A stretch of DNA of 64,000 nucleotides, taken from Actinomadura madurae (GTDB lineage Bacteria > Actinomycetota > Actinomycetes > Streptosporangiales > Streptosporangiaceae). A model generated the notes under the pieces. It saw nothing but the letters and a program-made list of their open reading frames with translations, did no database searches and had not been told where the DNA came from. Location: positions 62,001-126,000 of the forward strand of contig NZ_FOVH01000009.1 of the NCBI RefSeq assembly GCF_900115095.1, written 5' to 3'. Shown one piece after another: positions 1-8,588 of this stretch (the stretch's first letter is position 1; each line of letters begins with the position of its first letter). The translations under genes were made by a program, and so were the position numbers.

Positions 1-1
1 G

Positions 2-700
2 CACGAACGCCGGATGAGTGAGCCGATGCCGTTCCTGTTCCAACGTCAGCTCGGCACCGTCCGCCGCGTCATCTCGCCCGCCACCGTCCTGGTCATGCTC
101 CGCCGACGCTGCGCCGAACTGGCCGAGGACCACCCAGATTTCCAGACAGCCGGCTTTACCCCACACGACTTCCGCAGACTGCTGGCCACCGAGCTGGTCA
201 ACAACGGGCTTCCCATCCATATCGGCGCAGCCCTACTCGGGCATTTGAACCTTCAAACAACTCGCGGATACGTCGCGGTGTTCAACGAAGACCTCGTCCG
301 CCACTACCAGGCCTACCTCGACCGCCGCCGCCAGGCCCGACCGGCCGATGAGTACCGTCGGGTGACCGAGACTGAATGGTCCGGGTTCGAAGAACACTTC
401 GACCAGCGCAAAGTAGAGCTCGGAGGGTGCGCCCGGCCCTACGGGACACCTTGCCAGCATGAGCACGCCTGCCTGGGATGCCCCATGATCAACATCAACC
501 CGAAGATGCTTCCCCGCCTCGACGAGGTCGAGGCCGACCTCCTGACCCGCCGGGCCCGCGCCGAGACTGAGGGCTGGCTCGGCGAGATCGAAGGCCTCGA
601 CCTCACCCTCACCTTCCTGCGCCAGAAGCGGGACCAGACCCGCCGGCTCGCCAAGGTCGCCCCGCTCAACCTCGGCATGCCAGGCATGCCTTCCACATGA
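2..700 (+). CDS. C-terminal part of a large tyrosine recombinase (Tn554 TnpB-like), cut by the window edge
   Basis: The frame is open to the left edge, so the N-terminus lies outside the window. The visible part carries the end of a phage-integrase catalytic domain: HDFRR (the HxxR pair), then LLGH and the TTRGY tyrosine about 32 residues after HDFRR. After the tyrosine comes a roughly 140-residue tail with a four-cysteine cluster (CARPYGTPC, CLGC) and a charged helix rich in Arg and Glu. Such Cys-containing tails are known from the large TnpB-type recombinases of actinobacterial Tn554-like elements. The small TnpC partner normally found downstream is not visible; a NACHT gene follows instead. 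Recombinase identity is secure, the subfamily is inferred. Confidence 0.85.
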   Translation, partial: HERRMSEPMPFLFQRQLGTVRRVISPATVLVMLRRRCAELAEDHPDFQTAGFTPHDFRRLLATELVNNGLPIHIGAALLGHLNLQTTRGYVAVFNEDLVRHYQAYLDRRRQARPADEYRRVTETEWSGFEEHFDQRKVELGGCARPYGTPCQHEHACLGCPMININPKMLPRLDEVEADLLTRRARAETEGWLGEIEGLDLTLTFLRQKRDQTRRLAKVAPLNLGMPGMPST

Positions 701-927
701 CGGGGGTTGAGGAACCCAGGAACAGTAAGCTCTCGCCGAGAACGATCTTGGATAGGCGGGCGATCGGAACGTTCGCTTTGTGACGTGTTGGTCGCTCAGG
801 GGTGGACTATCTACTGCCCGGTGGCCACGCCCTCCACATTTCGGGCTACCTGCCGGGTGGGTTCGGGTGGGCCGGGATGGGGTGTTTGTGGACCTTGGCC
901 AGCGCGGTGCGGGGCATCGGCGTCAAG

Positions 928-3408
928 ATGGCGATCATGGGTAAGGGCAAGGGCTGGTGGCCGTGGCTGGCGGTCCTGGCGGCGGTGGCCGGAGTGCTGG
1001 CGCTGGCCGGGTGGACCTTCGAACCGCTGCTGTTCGGCAAGGACAAGGACTGGCTGGAGGAGGCGGCGAACCGCGCGCAGTTGACCGGGGGGCTCCTGCT
1101 CGGCGCCGCAGTGGCCCTGGTCACCACGGTGCGTTGGGCCCGGCAGCGCTCCCGCCGACTCGGCGCCGCACCGGCCGCGGACACCCTGGCACAGGCCAAG
1201 CAGGTGCTGGCCGAGCTGGTGGACCAGCAGTGGAAGCAGGAGGCGCGGCTGCGGTCGCTGGATGACCCCGACCCGATCCCGGTGCGGTGGCGGACCCCGG
1301 ACGCGGCCGAGCTGATGGACCACGCCGTCAACATCGACCCGTCCGCCGGGCCGCCCGGTGGGCCTGCGGGTGGATCGGCGCGGTTGTGGTGGGCGGCCTC
1401 CAGCGCCGACATCGGCGCGCTGGCCGACCGTTTCCGCCGCACCCGGCGGCGCCGGCTGGTGATCCTGGGCGGACCGGGCACCGGCAAGACCACCCTGGCG
1501 CTGCAGCTGCTGCTGCATCTGCTGGCCACCCGCACCGCCGATGAGCCGGTACCGATACTGCTGCCGGTGGCGGGCTGGGACACCCGACGCCATCCCCGCC
1601 TGCAGGACTGGATCGCCGACCGGCTCACCGGCGACTATCCGGCGCTGCGCGCACCCGAGCTGGGCGCCGAGGTGGCACGGGCCCTGGCCGGGCGCGGGCA
1701 CATCCTGCCGGTCCTGGACGGGCTGGACGAGCTGCCCCCACCCGCCCACACCGCGGTGATCACCGCGCTGAACCGCTCCCTGGGCGGAGACGACCAGCTC
1801 ATCCTCACCAGCCGCACCACCGAGTTCACCGCCGCGATCAGCGCCGCCGGGGACGTGATCACCTCCGCCGCCGTGCTGGAACCACGCCCGCTCACGCCCG
1901 CGGCCGCCGCCGACCACCTCACTCGCTGCCTGCCGCCCTCCCCCGGACCGGCCTGGCAGCAGACCCTGACCGCGCTGCGCGCCACACCCCCCGCCGGTCA
2001 GAGCCCGCCCGGCCAGGGCCACCGGCCGGCGGCGGCGCTGGCCGATCTCACCGCCACCCCGCTGGGACTGTGGCTGGTCCGCACCGTCTACACCGCACCC
2101 GGCGCCGACCCCGCCCCACTGACCGACCCGGACCGCTTCCCCACCCCCGCCGCGCTCCAGGCCCACCTGCTCGACCAGCTCATCCCCGCCCTGATCACCA
2201 CCCGCATCCCCAGCGACAATCCCGCCGAGCCGTTCCGACCCCGCCGCCGCCACGACCCCGCCCAGGTCCACCACTGGCTGGGATACCTGGCCCACCACCT
2301 CACCACCCAACCCGCAACCAGCGGTCAAGGCACCCGCGACCTCGCCTGGTGGAGATTGGCCGCCACCACCAACACCTTCACCGCGACCACCCGGCTCGTC
2401 ATCACCCTCACCATCGCCCTCACTACAGGACTCACAACCGGGCTCGCGGGCGGCATCACGGAAGGACTTTTCCTGGGCGGGCTCATGGCAGGGCTCGTGT
2501 ACGGGCTCGCGGGCGGCGCCACGCTCGGGCTCGCGGCCGGCCTCGCGGTCGGCATTACAGCACGATCATGGACGCACGACCCACCCGGATACGCCGACCT
2601 GCACCTTCGCCGACGCTCGGCCACCCTCGCCCGCAGCCTCGCAACCCGGCTCCCGCACGGGCTTGCGGCCGGGCTCGCGGTCGGGTTCGTACTGAACCTC
2701 ACGGCCACAGTCGGGGAGTACTACCTCGCCGTGAACAGCCACACCTCCTACTACAAGTTCCGCGGCAGCGGCGGCTTCTTCGCAGCGGACGGCTACGTTC
2801 CTACGGGTTACGAGGAAGCGGGCAACCTGGCTGACTTCCTCACGGCAAATCCCGTGAAAACACTCATGGATTGCCTCCTGATCGGGCTCATCCTCGGGCC
2901 CCCACTCGCGATTGGGCTGGGGATCATGGCTTGGGCAGCGACACCAGCGCGAACTCATCACGCCACAACACCGATGAGCAGCTGGCGCACCGACCGGCGA
3001 CTGAACCTGCTCCGCTTCTTCACCGCAACGTTCGCCTTCGTCCTCACGGGCACACTCGTGTCCGGAATTGCGGCCACGTTCTTCGAGAGCACGGACGAGT
3101 TGGTGGTCGGGCTCGTGTCCGGGCCGTTGTACGGGCTCCTGGTCGGGGCCCCGACCGGGTTCGCTTTCGGGCTCATGTTCGGAAAACACCGGGCCTGGTG
3201 GGCTTACCTGATCGCCACCTGGAAACTGGCACGGGCCGGTCACCTGCCACACCGGCTGATGCCCTTCCTGGACGACTGCCACCGCCTCGGCCTGCTACGC
3301 ACCGTCGGCCCCTACTACCAGTTCCGCCACGCCGAACTCCACGACCACCTCGCCGCAACCCACCCGCCCCCACACAACACCAGCAGGCGCCACCGCCGCC
3401 TCACCTGA
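928..3408 (+). CDS. NACHT-domain NTPase with N- and C-terminal membrane regions
   Basis: This is a large STAND-type NTPase. Two hydrophobic helices near the N-terminus are followed by a linker and a NACHT domain with Walker A GGPGTGKTT, Walker B ILPVLDGLDELP and a sensor-like LTSRTTEF. The C-terminal half holds several membrane helices built from short Gly/Ala/Leu units (GLTTGLAGG, GLAAGLAVG) and ends with a conserved-looking soluble tail. The frame is open from 802. ATG at 928 or 937 is preferred because it begins just before the first membrane helix, but no clear ribosome-binding site decides it. Bacterial NACHT proteins include antiphage defence factors; the position between recombinase genes fits mobile cargo. 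That function is inference; the ATPase domain is seen. Confidence 0.8.
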   Translation: MAIMGKGKGWWPWLAVLAAVAGVLALAGWTFEPLLFGKDKDWLEEAANRAQLTGGLLLGAAVALVTTVRWARQRSRRLGAAPAADTLAQAKQVLAELVDQQWKQEARLRSLDDPDPIPVRWRTPDAAELMDHAVNIDPSAGPPGGPAGGSARLWWAASSADIGALADRFRRTRRRRLVILGGPGTGKTTLALQLLLHLLATRTADEPVPILLPVAGWDTRRHPRLQDWIADRLTGDYPALRAPELGAEVARALAGRGHILPVLDGLDELPPPAHTAVITALNRSLGGDDQLILTSRTTEFTAAISAAGDVITSAAVLEPRPLTPAAAADHLTRCLPPSPGPAWQQTLTALRATPPAGQSPPGQGHRPAAALADLTATPLGLWLVRTVYTAPGADPAPLTDPDRFPTPAALQAHLLDQLIPALITTRIPSDNPAEPFRPRRRHDPAQVHHWLGYLAHHLTTQPATSGQGTRDLAWWRLAATTNTFTATTRLVITLTIALTTGLTTGLAGGITEGLFLGGLMAGLVYGLAGGATLGLAAGLAVGITARSWTHDPPGYADLHLRRRSATLARSLATRLPHGLAAGLAVGFVLNLTATVGEYYLAVNSHTSYYKFRGSGGFFAADGYVPTGYEEAGNLADFLTANPVKTLMDCLLIGLILGPPLAIGLGIMAWAATPARTHHATTPMSSWRTDRRLNLLRFFTATFAFVLTGTLVSGIAATFFESTDELVVGLVSGPLYGLLVGAPTGFAFGLMFGKHRAWWAYLIATWKLARAGHLPHRLMPFLDDCHRLGLLRTVGPYYQFRHAELHDHLAATHPPPHNTSRRHRRLT

Positions 3409-3730
3409 CCGGCAACACCAACACCGCCCCGCCCAAGACCGCGGGCGGCACAACAGAAGGCTGCCCCACGGGCCGCCACCCCCGCGGCACCGGTAGCACA
3501 GCCGGCCGTCCAGAAAGATGCTCTGCTACCTGGCGCCAAGGTCACGTTCGGGAGAACACCGCCAGCTCCGATGCTCTGGTCAACCCCCTAACCCAAGCCG
3601 GGCCCGATAGCACGCCACTAGTCGTTCGGCTGCTGGCACCAGGCCCCGCACAAGATCAATCAGCGATAACTACTGTTCCTGCCAGCAACCCCGATGACCG
3701 TGCGCCACCGAGCCCGGCCAAAACCGGAGC
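3409..3730. other. Intergenic stretch between the NACHT gene and a recombinase
   Basis: About 320 bases with no convincing gene. Open frames here are shadows of the NACHT gene or lack coding character. The recombinase that follows has no N-terminal DNA-binding domain, so part of this stretch may be decayed sequence from its missing 5' end. No attachment-site core could be recognised. Confidence 0.5.
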
Positions 3731-4525
3731 GTGCTTGACAAAGTGCAGAGAATGGAGCTGCGACACAAGGTCGAGATCCACCAGATGACCGGCCGGGTCG
3801 TCGAGTGCCCGATCGACGAGATGAACCGGCCGCGCGGCCATCAGCAGGCCAAGATCCGGATCCCGCCGACCGCTGAGCAGGTCGGCCGCCTGTTCTCTGG
3901 ATGGCGGGAGGAACTGGCGACCTGCCGGAAGTTCGCACCGGCCGCGCGGAACTACACGGCCTGCCGGTTGATGGCCGACGTCGGGCTGCGCGTCAACGAG
4001 ACCTGCAAGCTGGATCTCCCCGACGTCAAGTGGGACCTGGGCCGCTTCGGGAAACTCCACGTCCGCCTGGGGAAGGGCGGTCGCGGCTCGGGCCCGCGGG
4101 AGCGGATGGTCCCGTTGATCAACAACGCGGGCGGGACGCTCCGCTGGTTCGTCGAGGATGTGTGGGGCCAGTTCGGCGACGACCACACCCGGCCCGGTGT
4201 TCCGCTACTGCTGTCCGAGCGGAAGAACGCCGACGGGAGCTCGGCGCGGGTCGGGGACGAGACGATCCGCGCCGCGCTCGCCAAGGCCGCCGCAACGCAC
4301 CTGCCGGACTGGCCGGACGTGATCACCCCGCACATCCTGCGGCACTTCTGCGCCTCCCAGCTCTACGCCTCTGGCATGGACCTGATCGCGATCCAGGAGA
4401 TCCTCGGCCACGCCTGGATCGCCACGACCATGCGATACGTGCACGTCACCGGCACCCACATCGAAGACGCCTGGATCGCCGGCCGGCAGCGCGCCGCCAT
4501 CCGGTTGGAAGGACTACGGCGATGA
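3731..4525 (+). CDS. Tyrosine-type site-specific recombinase/integrase, probably N-terminally truncated
   Basis: This 264-residue protein is mainly an integrase catalytic domain. Visible active-site elements are the first Arg in GLRVNE (about residue 86), a Lys in RLGKGGRG, the HxxR pair in HILRHF, the second His in ILGHAW and the nucleophile Tyr in TTMRYVH. The usual N-terminal SAM-like core-binding domain is largely missing compared with the 350-400 residues normal for the family, and the start codon is a non-ATG codon with no good ribosome-binding site. The stop overlaps the ATG of the next gene by 4 nt (ATGA), so the genes are translationally coupled. It is either a truncated copy or a short variant relying on its downstream partners. 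Confidence 0.85.
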   Translation: MLDKVQRMELRHKVEIHQMTGRVVECPIDEMNRPRGHQQAKIRIPPTAEQVGRLFSGWREELATCRKFAPAARNYTACRLMADVGLRVNETCKLDLPDVKWDLGRFGKLHVRLGKGGRGSGPRERMVPLINNAGGTLRWFVEDVWGQFGDDHTRPGVPLLLSERKNADGSSARVGDETIRAALAKAAATHLPDWPDVITPHILRHFCASQLYASGMDLIAIQEILGHAWIATTMRYVHVTGTHIEDAWIAGRQRAAIRLEGLRR

Positions 4526-4842
4526 AGTGGAACCTGCGGCTCGCGGCCGCCAACCGCGGCATCTGGAAGGCCAGCGAGCTCCAGCGGATGCTGGCCGAGC
4601 ACGGCCTGGTCATCAGCGCCGGGAAAATGTCCGGACTCTGGTCCGGCGAACCCGCCAGCATCAAACTCGACGACCTCAACATCATCTGCGCCGTCCTCGG
4701 CTGCGGAGTCGACGAACTCCTCATCCCACAGCCAGAGAAGGTCCAGCGGGTCAATGAGCGGCAGGATCTCCCGGCCGCGGCCTCGGCGAGCTCGACCGTG
4801 ACGCCGCGGCGCAAGGACGGGCGGACGCTGCCACCAGCCTGA
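4522..4842 (+). CDS. XRE/Cro-CI family helix-turn-helix regulator
   Basis: This 106-residue protein starts at the ATG that overlaps the recombinase stop. The first 70 residues form a Cro/CI-type helix-turn-helix (KASELQRMLAEHGLVISAGK, then SGLWSGEPASIKLDDLNIICAVLGCGVDELL), as in the HTH_26 group. The remaining 35 residues are a basic, disordered-looking tail. Its stop overlaps the next ATG as TGATG, giving a tightly coupled three-gene unit. It probably controls expression of, or assists, the two flanking recombinases. HTH identity is clear; the target is unknown. Confidence 0.85.
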   Translation: MKWNLRLAAANRGIWKASELQRMLAEHGLVISAGKMSGLWSGEPASIKLDDLNIICAVLGCGVDELLIPQPEKVQRVNERQDLPAAASASSTVTPRRKDGRTLPPA

Positions 4843-5462
4843 TGGGCTACATCTCCCCGACCAAACCGGCCGCGAGCTGCGTCGGATGCTTCGCATGGGG
4901 CGTCCTGCCCGGCCGCTTCTGCCGGGCCTGCTTCACCTACGGCCAGCTCCACAACGAGGGCGAATGCACCTTCTGCCACCGAGCCGTCCCGATCAAGCGC
5001 GGTTACTGCCGCCTCTGCTGGCTCCAAGCCAGCCAGGACGCCAAAGGCCACGTCACGGTCCTCGACCCGTTCCTGCGAACGCTCACCCACCAGCAACTCT
5101 TCTTCGCCGGGATGCACCGCATCCGCCAACGTGGCACCCCGCTCCTCGGCAAGGCTGGTCGCCGCAAAGGCCGAAAGCCCACGCCCCCACCAGAGCCGCC
5201 CGCGCCCGCCTCAACTTGGATCCAGCTCCGGCTCCCGATCGACATCCGCCGCGACTACTCGCACTTCAACCGCCGCGACCACGCCGACCCGCTCCTAATC
5301 GAAGCCAGGCGCATCGCCACCGACCTCGGCGAACGCAGAGGCTGGACCCGATGGGTCGCCAGCGACGTTGACCGAGCCCTGGTCATCCTCCTCTCTTGCC
5401 ACGGCACGGCGACAAGATCAGGTACTCGGAGCTGTTCCCCAAACTCCGCCATCACGGCCTAA
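4842..5462 (+). CDS. N-terminal half of a frameshifted Zn-ribbon recombinase-like protein
   Basis: The first 60 residues contain paired CxxC motifs (CVGC, CRAC, CTFC, CRLC), consistent with two zinc ribbons, followed by a proline-rich linker and a helical region (HADPLLIEARRIATDLGERR). The coding character of this frame ends near VILLSCHG at about 5395. The remaining residues are an out-of-frame tail. The same protein continues in the frame that begins at 5396: adding one base would give CAC GGC CAC GGC GAC AAG (HGHGDK), joining the two halves smoothly. So this is the 5' part of one gene of about 530 codons with a 1-nt deletion. Confidence 0.75.
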   Translation: MGYISPTKPAASCVGCFAWGVLPGRFCRACFTYGQLHNEGECTFCHRAVPIKRGYCRLCWLQASQDAKGHVTVLDPFLRTLTHQQLFFAGMHRIRQRGTPLLGKAGRRKGRKPTPPPEPPAPASTWIQLRLPIDIRRDYSHFNRRDHADPLLIEARRIATDLGERRGWTRWVASDVDRALVILLSCHGTATRSGTRSCSPNSAITA

Positions 5463-6439
5463 GCGCGGAGCGAACCTGCGAGGTCCTGGCCCTCCTCGAT
5501 CTGCTCGACGACGATCGCGTCTCCGCCTTCGAGGGCTGGTTGGACCGCAAGCTCGACGACCTCGCACCGGGGATCCGATTTGAGGTTGAGCAATGGCTCA
5601 GAACCCTGCGCGACGGCGGACCCAGATCCCAGCCTCGCAGCGCCGATACTGTCTGGGCCTACCTACAAGCGATTCGCCCTGCCCTGCTGACCTGGTCAGA
5701 CCGCTACGACCACCTGCGGGAGGTCACCCGCGACGACATCCTCGCCGTGATCGACGCGCTGACCGGCGCCGAACGACGCCACACGCTCAGCGTCTTCCGT
5801 TCCCTCTTCCGCCACTGCAAGAAGAACCGCACTGTCTTCCGCGATCCAGCCGCCCGACTGCGGATCGGAGAGCAACCCCGCAAGCTGATCACTCCGCTTG
5901 CGGACGAAGAGATCGACGAGGTCGTGAGCGCCGCGACCTCACCCCGGGACCGGCTTGTTCTCGCCTTGGCCGCCATCCATGCCGCCAGGTCCAAGGCCAT
6001 CCGGGAACTGCGACTCGACGACATTGACCTCGGGAACCGGCGCCTCACTGTCGCCGGCCGGACCCGCCCGCTGGACGACCTCACCCACGAGCTGCTTCTC
6101 GCCTGGCTCGCCTACCGGCGCACTCGCTGGCCGAGCACCGCGAACTCCCACCTGATCATCAGCCAGCAAACCGCGATGGAGACCGGGCCGGCCAGCAAAG
6201 TCCACCTCACCGACGCCTTTCGTGGCCAGACCGCCACCCTGGAACGACTACGCGTCCAGCGACAGCTCGACGAAGCCCTCGCGCAAGGCCCGGACCGACT
6301 CCACCTCGCAACCATTTTCGGCCTCGCCCCTAAGACCGCCATCCGCTACGCCGAGAACGCCCGCACACTCCTCGCCGCAACAGCCGAGGAACAAGACCCC
6401 GCCAGTCGCAGCGAACCCAAGGGCCGAAACCGCCCATGA
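5396..6439 (+). CDS. C-terminal half of the frameshifted recombinase-like protein
   Basis: This frame continues the preceding Zn-ribbon protein after a 1-nt deletion. It begins HGDKIRYSELFPKL and holds a core-binding-like helical domain (TVWAYLQAIRPALLTWSDRY, then a stretch ending FRHCKKNRTVFRD) and an integrase-like domain. The catalytic set is degenerate: an Arg in HAARSKAIREL, no clean HxxR box, and a Tyr in KTAIRYAENAR near the end. In actinobacteria such proteins accompany a recombinase and an XRE protein in a conserved trio and probably act as accessory factors. The apparent TTG start is an artefact of the frameshift. Whether the shift is a mutation, a sequencing error or programmed cannot be told here. 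Confidence 0.75.
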   Translation: MPRHGDKIRYSELFPKLRHHGLSAERTCEVLALLDLLDDDRVSAFEGWLDRKLDDLAPGIRFEVEQWLRTLRDGGPRSQPRSADTVWAYLQAIRPALLTWSDRYDHLREVTRDDILAVIDALTGAERRHTLSVFRSLFRHCKKNRTVFRDPAARLRIGEQPRKLITPLADEEIDEVVSAATSPRDRLVLALAAIHAARSKAIRELRLDDIDLGNRRLTVAGRTRPLDDLTHELLLAWLAYRRTRWPSTANSHLIISQQTAMETGPASKVHLTDAFRGQTATLERLRVQRQLDEALAQGPDRLHLATIFGLAPKTAIRYAENARTLLAATAEEQDPASRSEPKGRNRP

Positions 6440-6779
6440 ACCCTGAACATCCAGCAGTTCAGCCTGAAGAACCTTCAGTTCGCGTGAACTCTGGGCAATC
6501 ACGGCCTGGGAGTCCTAAAGCTGCGGTGAGCCGCAAGGTAGCGGGATGGGTCCAATATTCGTCGCGCGGTGTCCTAAGTGGGTCGTACCGGCTCGTAGCC
6601 GGAGGATTGCTCTTGAGAGTGATGCGTGCACGATGAACTCGGCCCGCTGCTGGCCGTCGGTTGTCTGCGCATGGACAACGCCCGCACCACCCCCTACGGG
6701 TGATCTCGCCGAGGAGGTAGACCAGGCCGCCGCGATCATCAGGATTCGCATCGTCTGGGCGTCGCCGGTGCCGTGGCCT
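6440..6779. other. Intergenic stretch before the Tn3 transposase fragment
   Basis: About 340 bases without a supported gene. It separates the recombinase trio from the transposase fragment and probably contains junctions of several insertions, but no inverted repeat or target duplication was recognised. Confidence 0.4.
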
Positions 6780-7385
6780 GTGTTCGCGCCCCGCTCCGCC
6801 GACCTGGACGACCAGCGGTTCTGGCGCGCCGACGTCCCCGACAGCGACACCCCGAGCGACTACGGGCCGCTGGGGGCGATCGCCCGCAACAAGATCAACC
6901 GGCGGTTGATACACACCCAGTGGTCGGACATGATCCGGGTCGCCGGATCGCTGGTGACCAACCAGGTCCGCGCCTACGACCTGCTGCGCATGTTCGCCCG
7001 CAACGGACGCCCGACTCCGCTGGGGCAGGCGTTCGCCGAGTACGGGCGGATCGACAAGACGCTGCACCTGCTGTCGATCCCGGACCCCATCGACGACACC
7101 TACCGCCGCAGGCTCAACAAGCAGCTCACCGTGCAGGAGTCCCGGCACCGGCTCGCCCGCAAGATCTGCCACGGCGCAGGCGGGCAGATCCGCAAGGCCT
7201 ACCGGGAGGGCCAAGAGGATCAGCTTGCCGCTTTGGGGCTAGTCGTCAACGTCGTCGTGCTGTGGAACTCCCGCTACCTGTCGGCCGCCGTCGACCAGCT
7301 GCGCGCCCTGGGTGTTCCGGTGAAGGACGAGGACGCCGCCCGGCTCAGCCCGCTCGGCCACGCCCACCTCAACTGCCTGGGCCGG
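6780..7385 (+). pseudogene. Fragment of a Tn3-family transposase (C-terminal catalytic part)
   Basis: The stretch encodes a run typical of the C-terminal third of Tn3 TnpA: VFAPRSADLDDQRFW, then the segments IHTQWSDMIRVAGSL, RIDKTLHLL, RRLNKQLTVQESRHRLARKI and VVVLWNSRYLSAAVDQLRALG, ending SPLGHAHLNCLGR. The upstream two thirds of the protein are absent, and after LGR the frame runs into unrelated sequence before the usual C-terminal end. No GGGG-type inverted repeat follows. It differs in sequence from the transposase of the complete transposon nearby, so it is a remnant of a different, older insertion. Confidence 0.85.
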
Positions 7386-7825
7386 CCTCCTCCACACCGA
7401 CCGCGGGCCTGCGGCCACTCGGACAGGTCCCCGACGGCGACGGCCGGGCAGACGAGGACGCGTGTACCCCGGCACGGGCGGCGATCAGTCCTTGCGATCC
7501 GTCGTTGCCAGGCACGTGACCGTGGGAAGGACGACCGTATGGACGCGGCGCCGGCCGCAACGACGAACAGGCAGGCGCCGACGGTGCAGATCGGCCCTGC
7601 GGTCTGGACGCTGACCATCATCGAGACGACTTGGCCGGCCGCTCGCCTACCTGGCCGCCGGGGATACGTTCCGGAAGAAGGACGTCGGCCAGACGGCCCG
7701 GTGGCGTCCGCAGGACGGATGAAAACATGACACAAGATGTCAGGCTTTGAAGCGATCATGGGTTCACCGGTCGGCGCCGATGGTGGACGCGGACCGGATC
7801 CCACGAACAGACAAGGAGGAGCTGC
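7386..7825. other. Intergenic stretch downstream of the transposase fragment
   Basis: About 440 bases with no supported gene. Open frames continue from the transposase fragment but show no recognisable family. The last 100 bases must contain the promoter of the split-barrel gene that follows; a strong ribosome-binding site AAGGAGG lies 8 nt before its ATG. Confidence 0.4.
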
Positions 7826-8356
7826 ATGCGCGAAACGCGAGAAGATCTCAAAGAGCTGCAGGCCCTGCTGGACGCCTCTCTGTCCCGCTCCACCTCGCAC
7901 CTCCGCTCGATCATCAACACCGAGAGCACACTGACCGCAGAGCAGCTCACCGGGGTCCTCACCGGCATGTGCACCCTGGCCCTGTCCACCGTGACGGCGA
8001 AGGGCGAACCGCGGATCAGCGGCGTGGACGGGCATTTCCTGCACGGCAAATGGCACTTCGGCACGGCGCGCGGTGCCGCCAAGGCCCGTCACCTGGCCGC
8101 CCGCCCGGCCGCCAGCGCCGCGCACATGCGCGGTGAGGATCTGGGTGTGTTCACGCATGGCACGGTGGAAATCCTCAATCCCCAGGACGGCGAGCCGGCC
8201 GCGGACTGGCCGGATCTGCTCGCCTACTTCAAGGACTTCTACGGCGCCGACTCCTTCGACTGGGACAACGACGTGGTCTACTACCGGCTGCGTCCGCACT
8301 GGATGAGCGTCTACGCCGCTGATATCGCCAAGCTCACTGCGGTGTCCCGGTCCTGA
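7826..8356 (+). CDS. Pyridoxamine 5'-phosphate oxidase-like FMN-binding split-barrel protein
   Basis: A 176-residue protein with the split-barrel pattern: a central strand TGMCTLALSTVTAKGEPRISGV followed by GHFLHGKWHFGTARGAAKARHLAARP, where the Arg-Lys-containing helix normally contacts the flavin phosphate. Members bind FMN, F420 or haem and act as small-molecule reductases or oxidases. The substrate cannot be predicted. The start is well supported by AAGGAGG 8 nt upstream. It stands alone between the Tn3 fragment and the left end of the complete transposon, and the transposon inserted about 190 bp downstream of its stop without disrupting it. Confidence 0.8.
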   Translation: MRETREDLKELQALLDASLSRSTSHLRSIINTESTLTAEQLTGVLTGMCTLALSTVTAKGEPRISGVDGHFLHGKWHFGTARGAAKARHLAARPAASAAHMRGEDLGVFTHGTVEILNPQDGEPAADWPDLLAYFKDFYGADSFDWDNDVVYYRLRPHWMSVYAADIAKLTAVSRS

Positions 8357-8538
8357 TCGGCGGCACGGGCCGTATCGGGACGGCCACGTGCTGGCTGACA
8401 GATCTGGTGAAGCGGCCGCTCGACGCCATTGGTGACGAGCGGCCGTCGCGTAGTGGCGTGATCGGTTTGTTCGGCATGGGTGGGGGGCCTGCCCGTCATG
8501 TCCTGCTGCGTTGCGAGAGGGTGGACGAAGGTTGACCG

Positions 8539-8543
8539 TATTC
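8539..8543 (+). repeat. Target-site duplication, left copy
   Basis: TATTC lies directly outside the left GGGG end. The same five bases, in the same orientation, lie directly outside the right end at 17909-17913. A 5-bp duplication is the signature of Tn3-family transposition. Confidence 0.95.
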
Positions 8544-8580
8544 GGGGTGCCGTTAAGGACCGCTACACCGCGGGCGAGGT
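8544..8580 (+). repeat. Left terminal inverted repeat of the Tn3-family transposon
   Basis: Begins GGGGTGCCGTTAAGGA at 8544. The GGGG start and the inner TTAAG are typical of Tn3-family ends. Identity with the reverse complement of 17872-17908 is complete over the first 16 bases and 30 of 37 overall. The recombinase stop codon lies 8 nt inside the repeat end. Confidence 0.93.
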
Positions 8581-8588
8581 AAGGGTGA

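Noticed and set aside
811..2328. Long minus-strand open frame of 505 codons opposite the NACHT gene
   Set aside because: It is a GC-bias shadow: Gly/Arg/Gln-rich without domains, while the plus strand encodes clear Walker motifs.
2427..3170. Repeated GGGCTCGCGG-like units considered as a CRISPR or tandem array
   Set aside because: The units are irregular, in frame and encode Gly-Leu-Ala membrane helices of the NACHT protein; no spacers.
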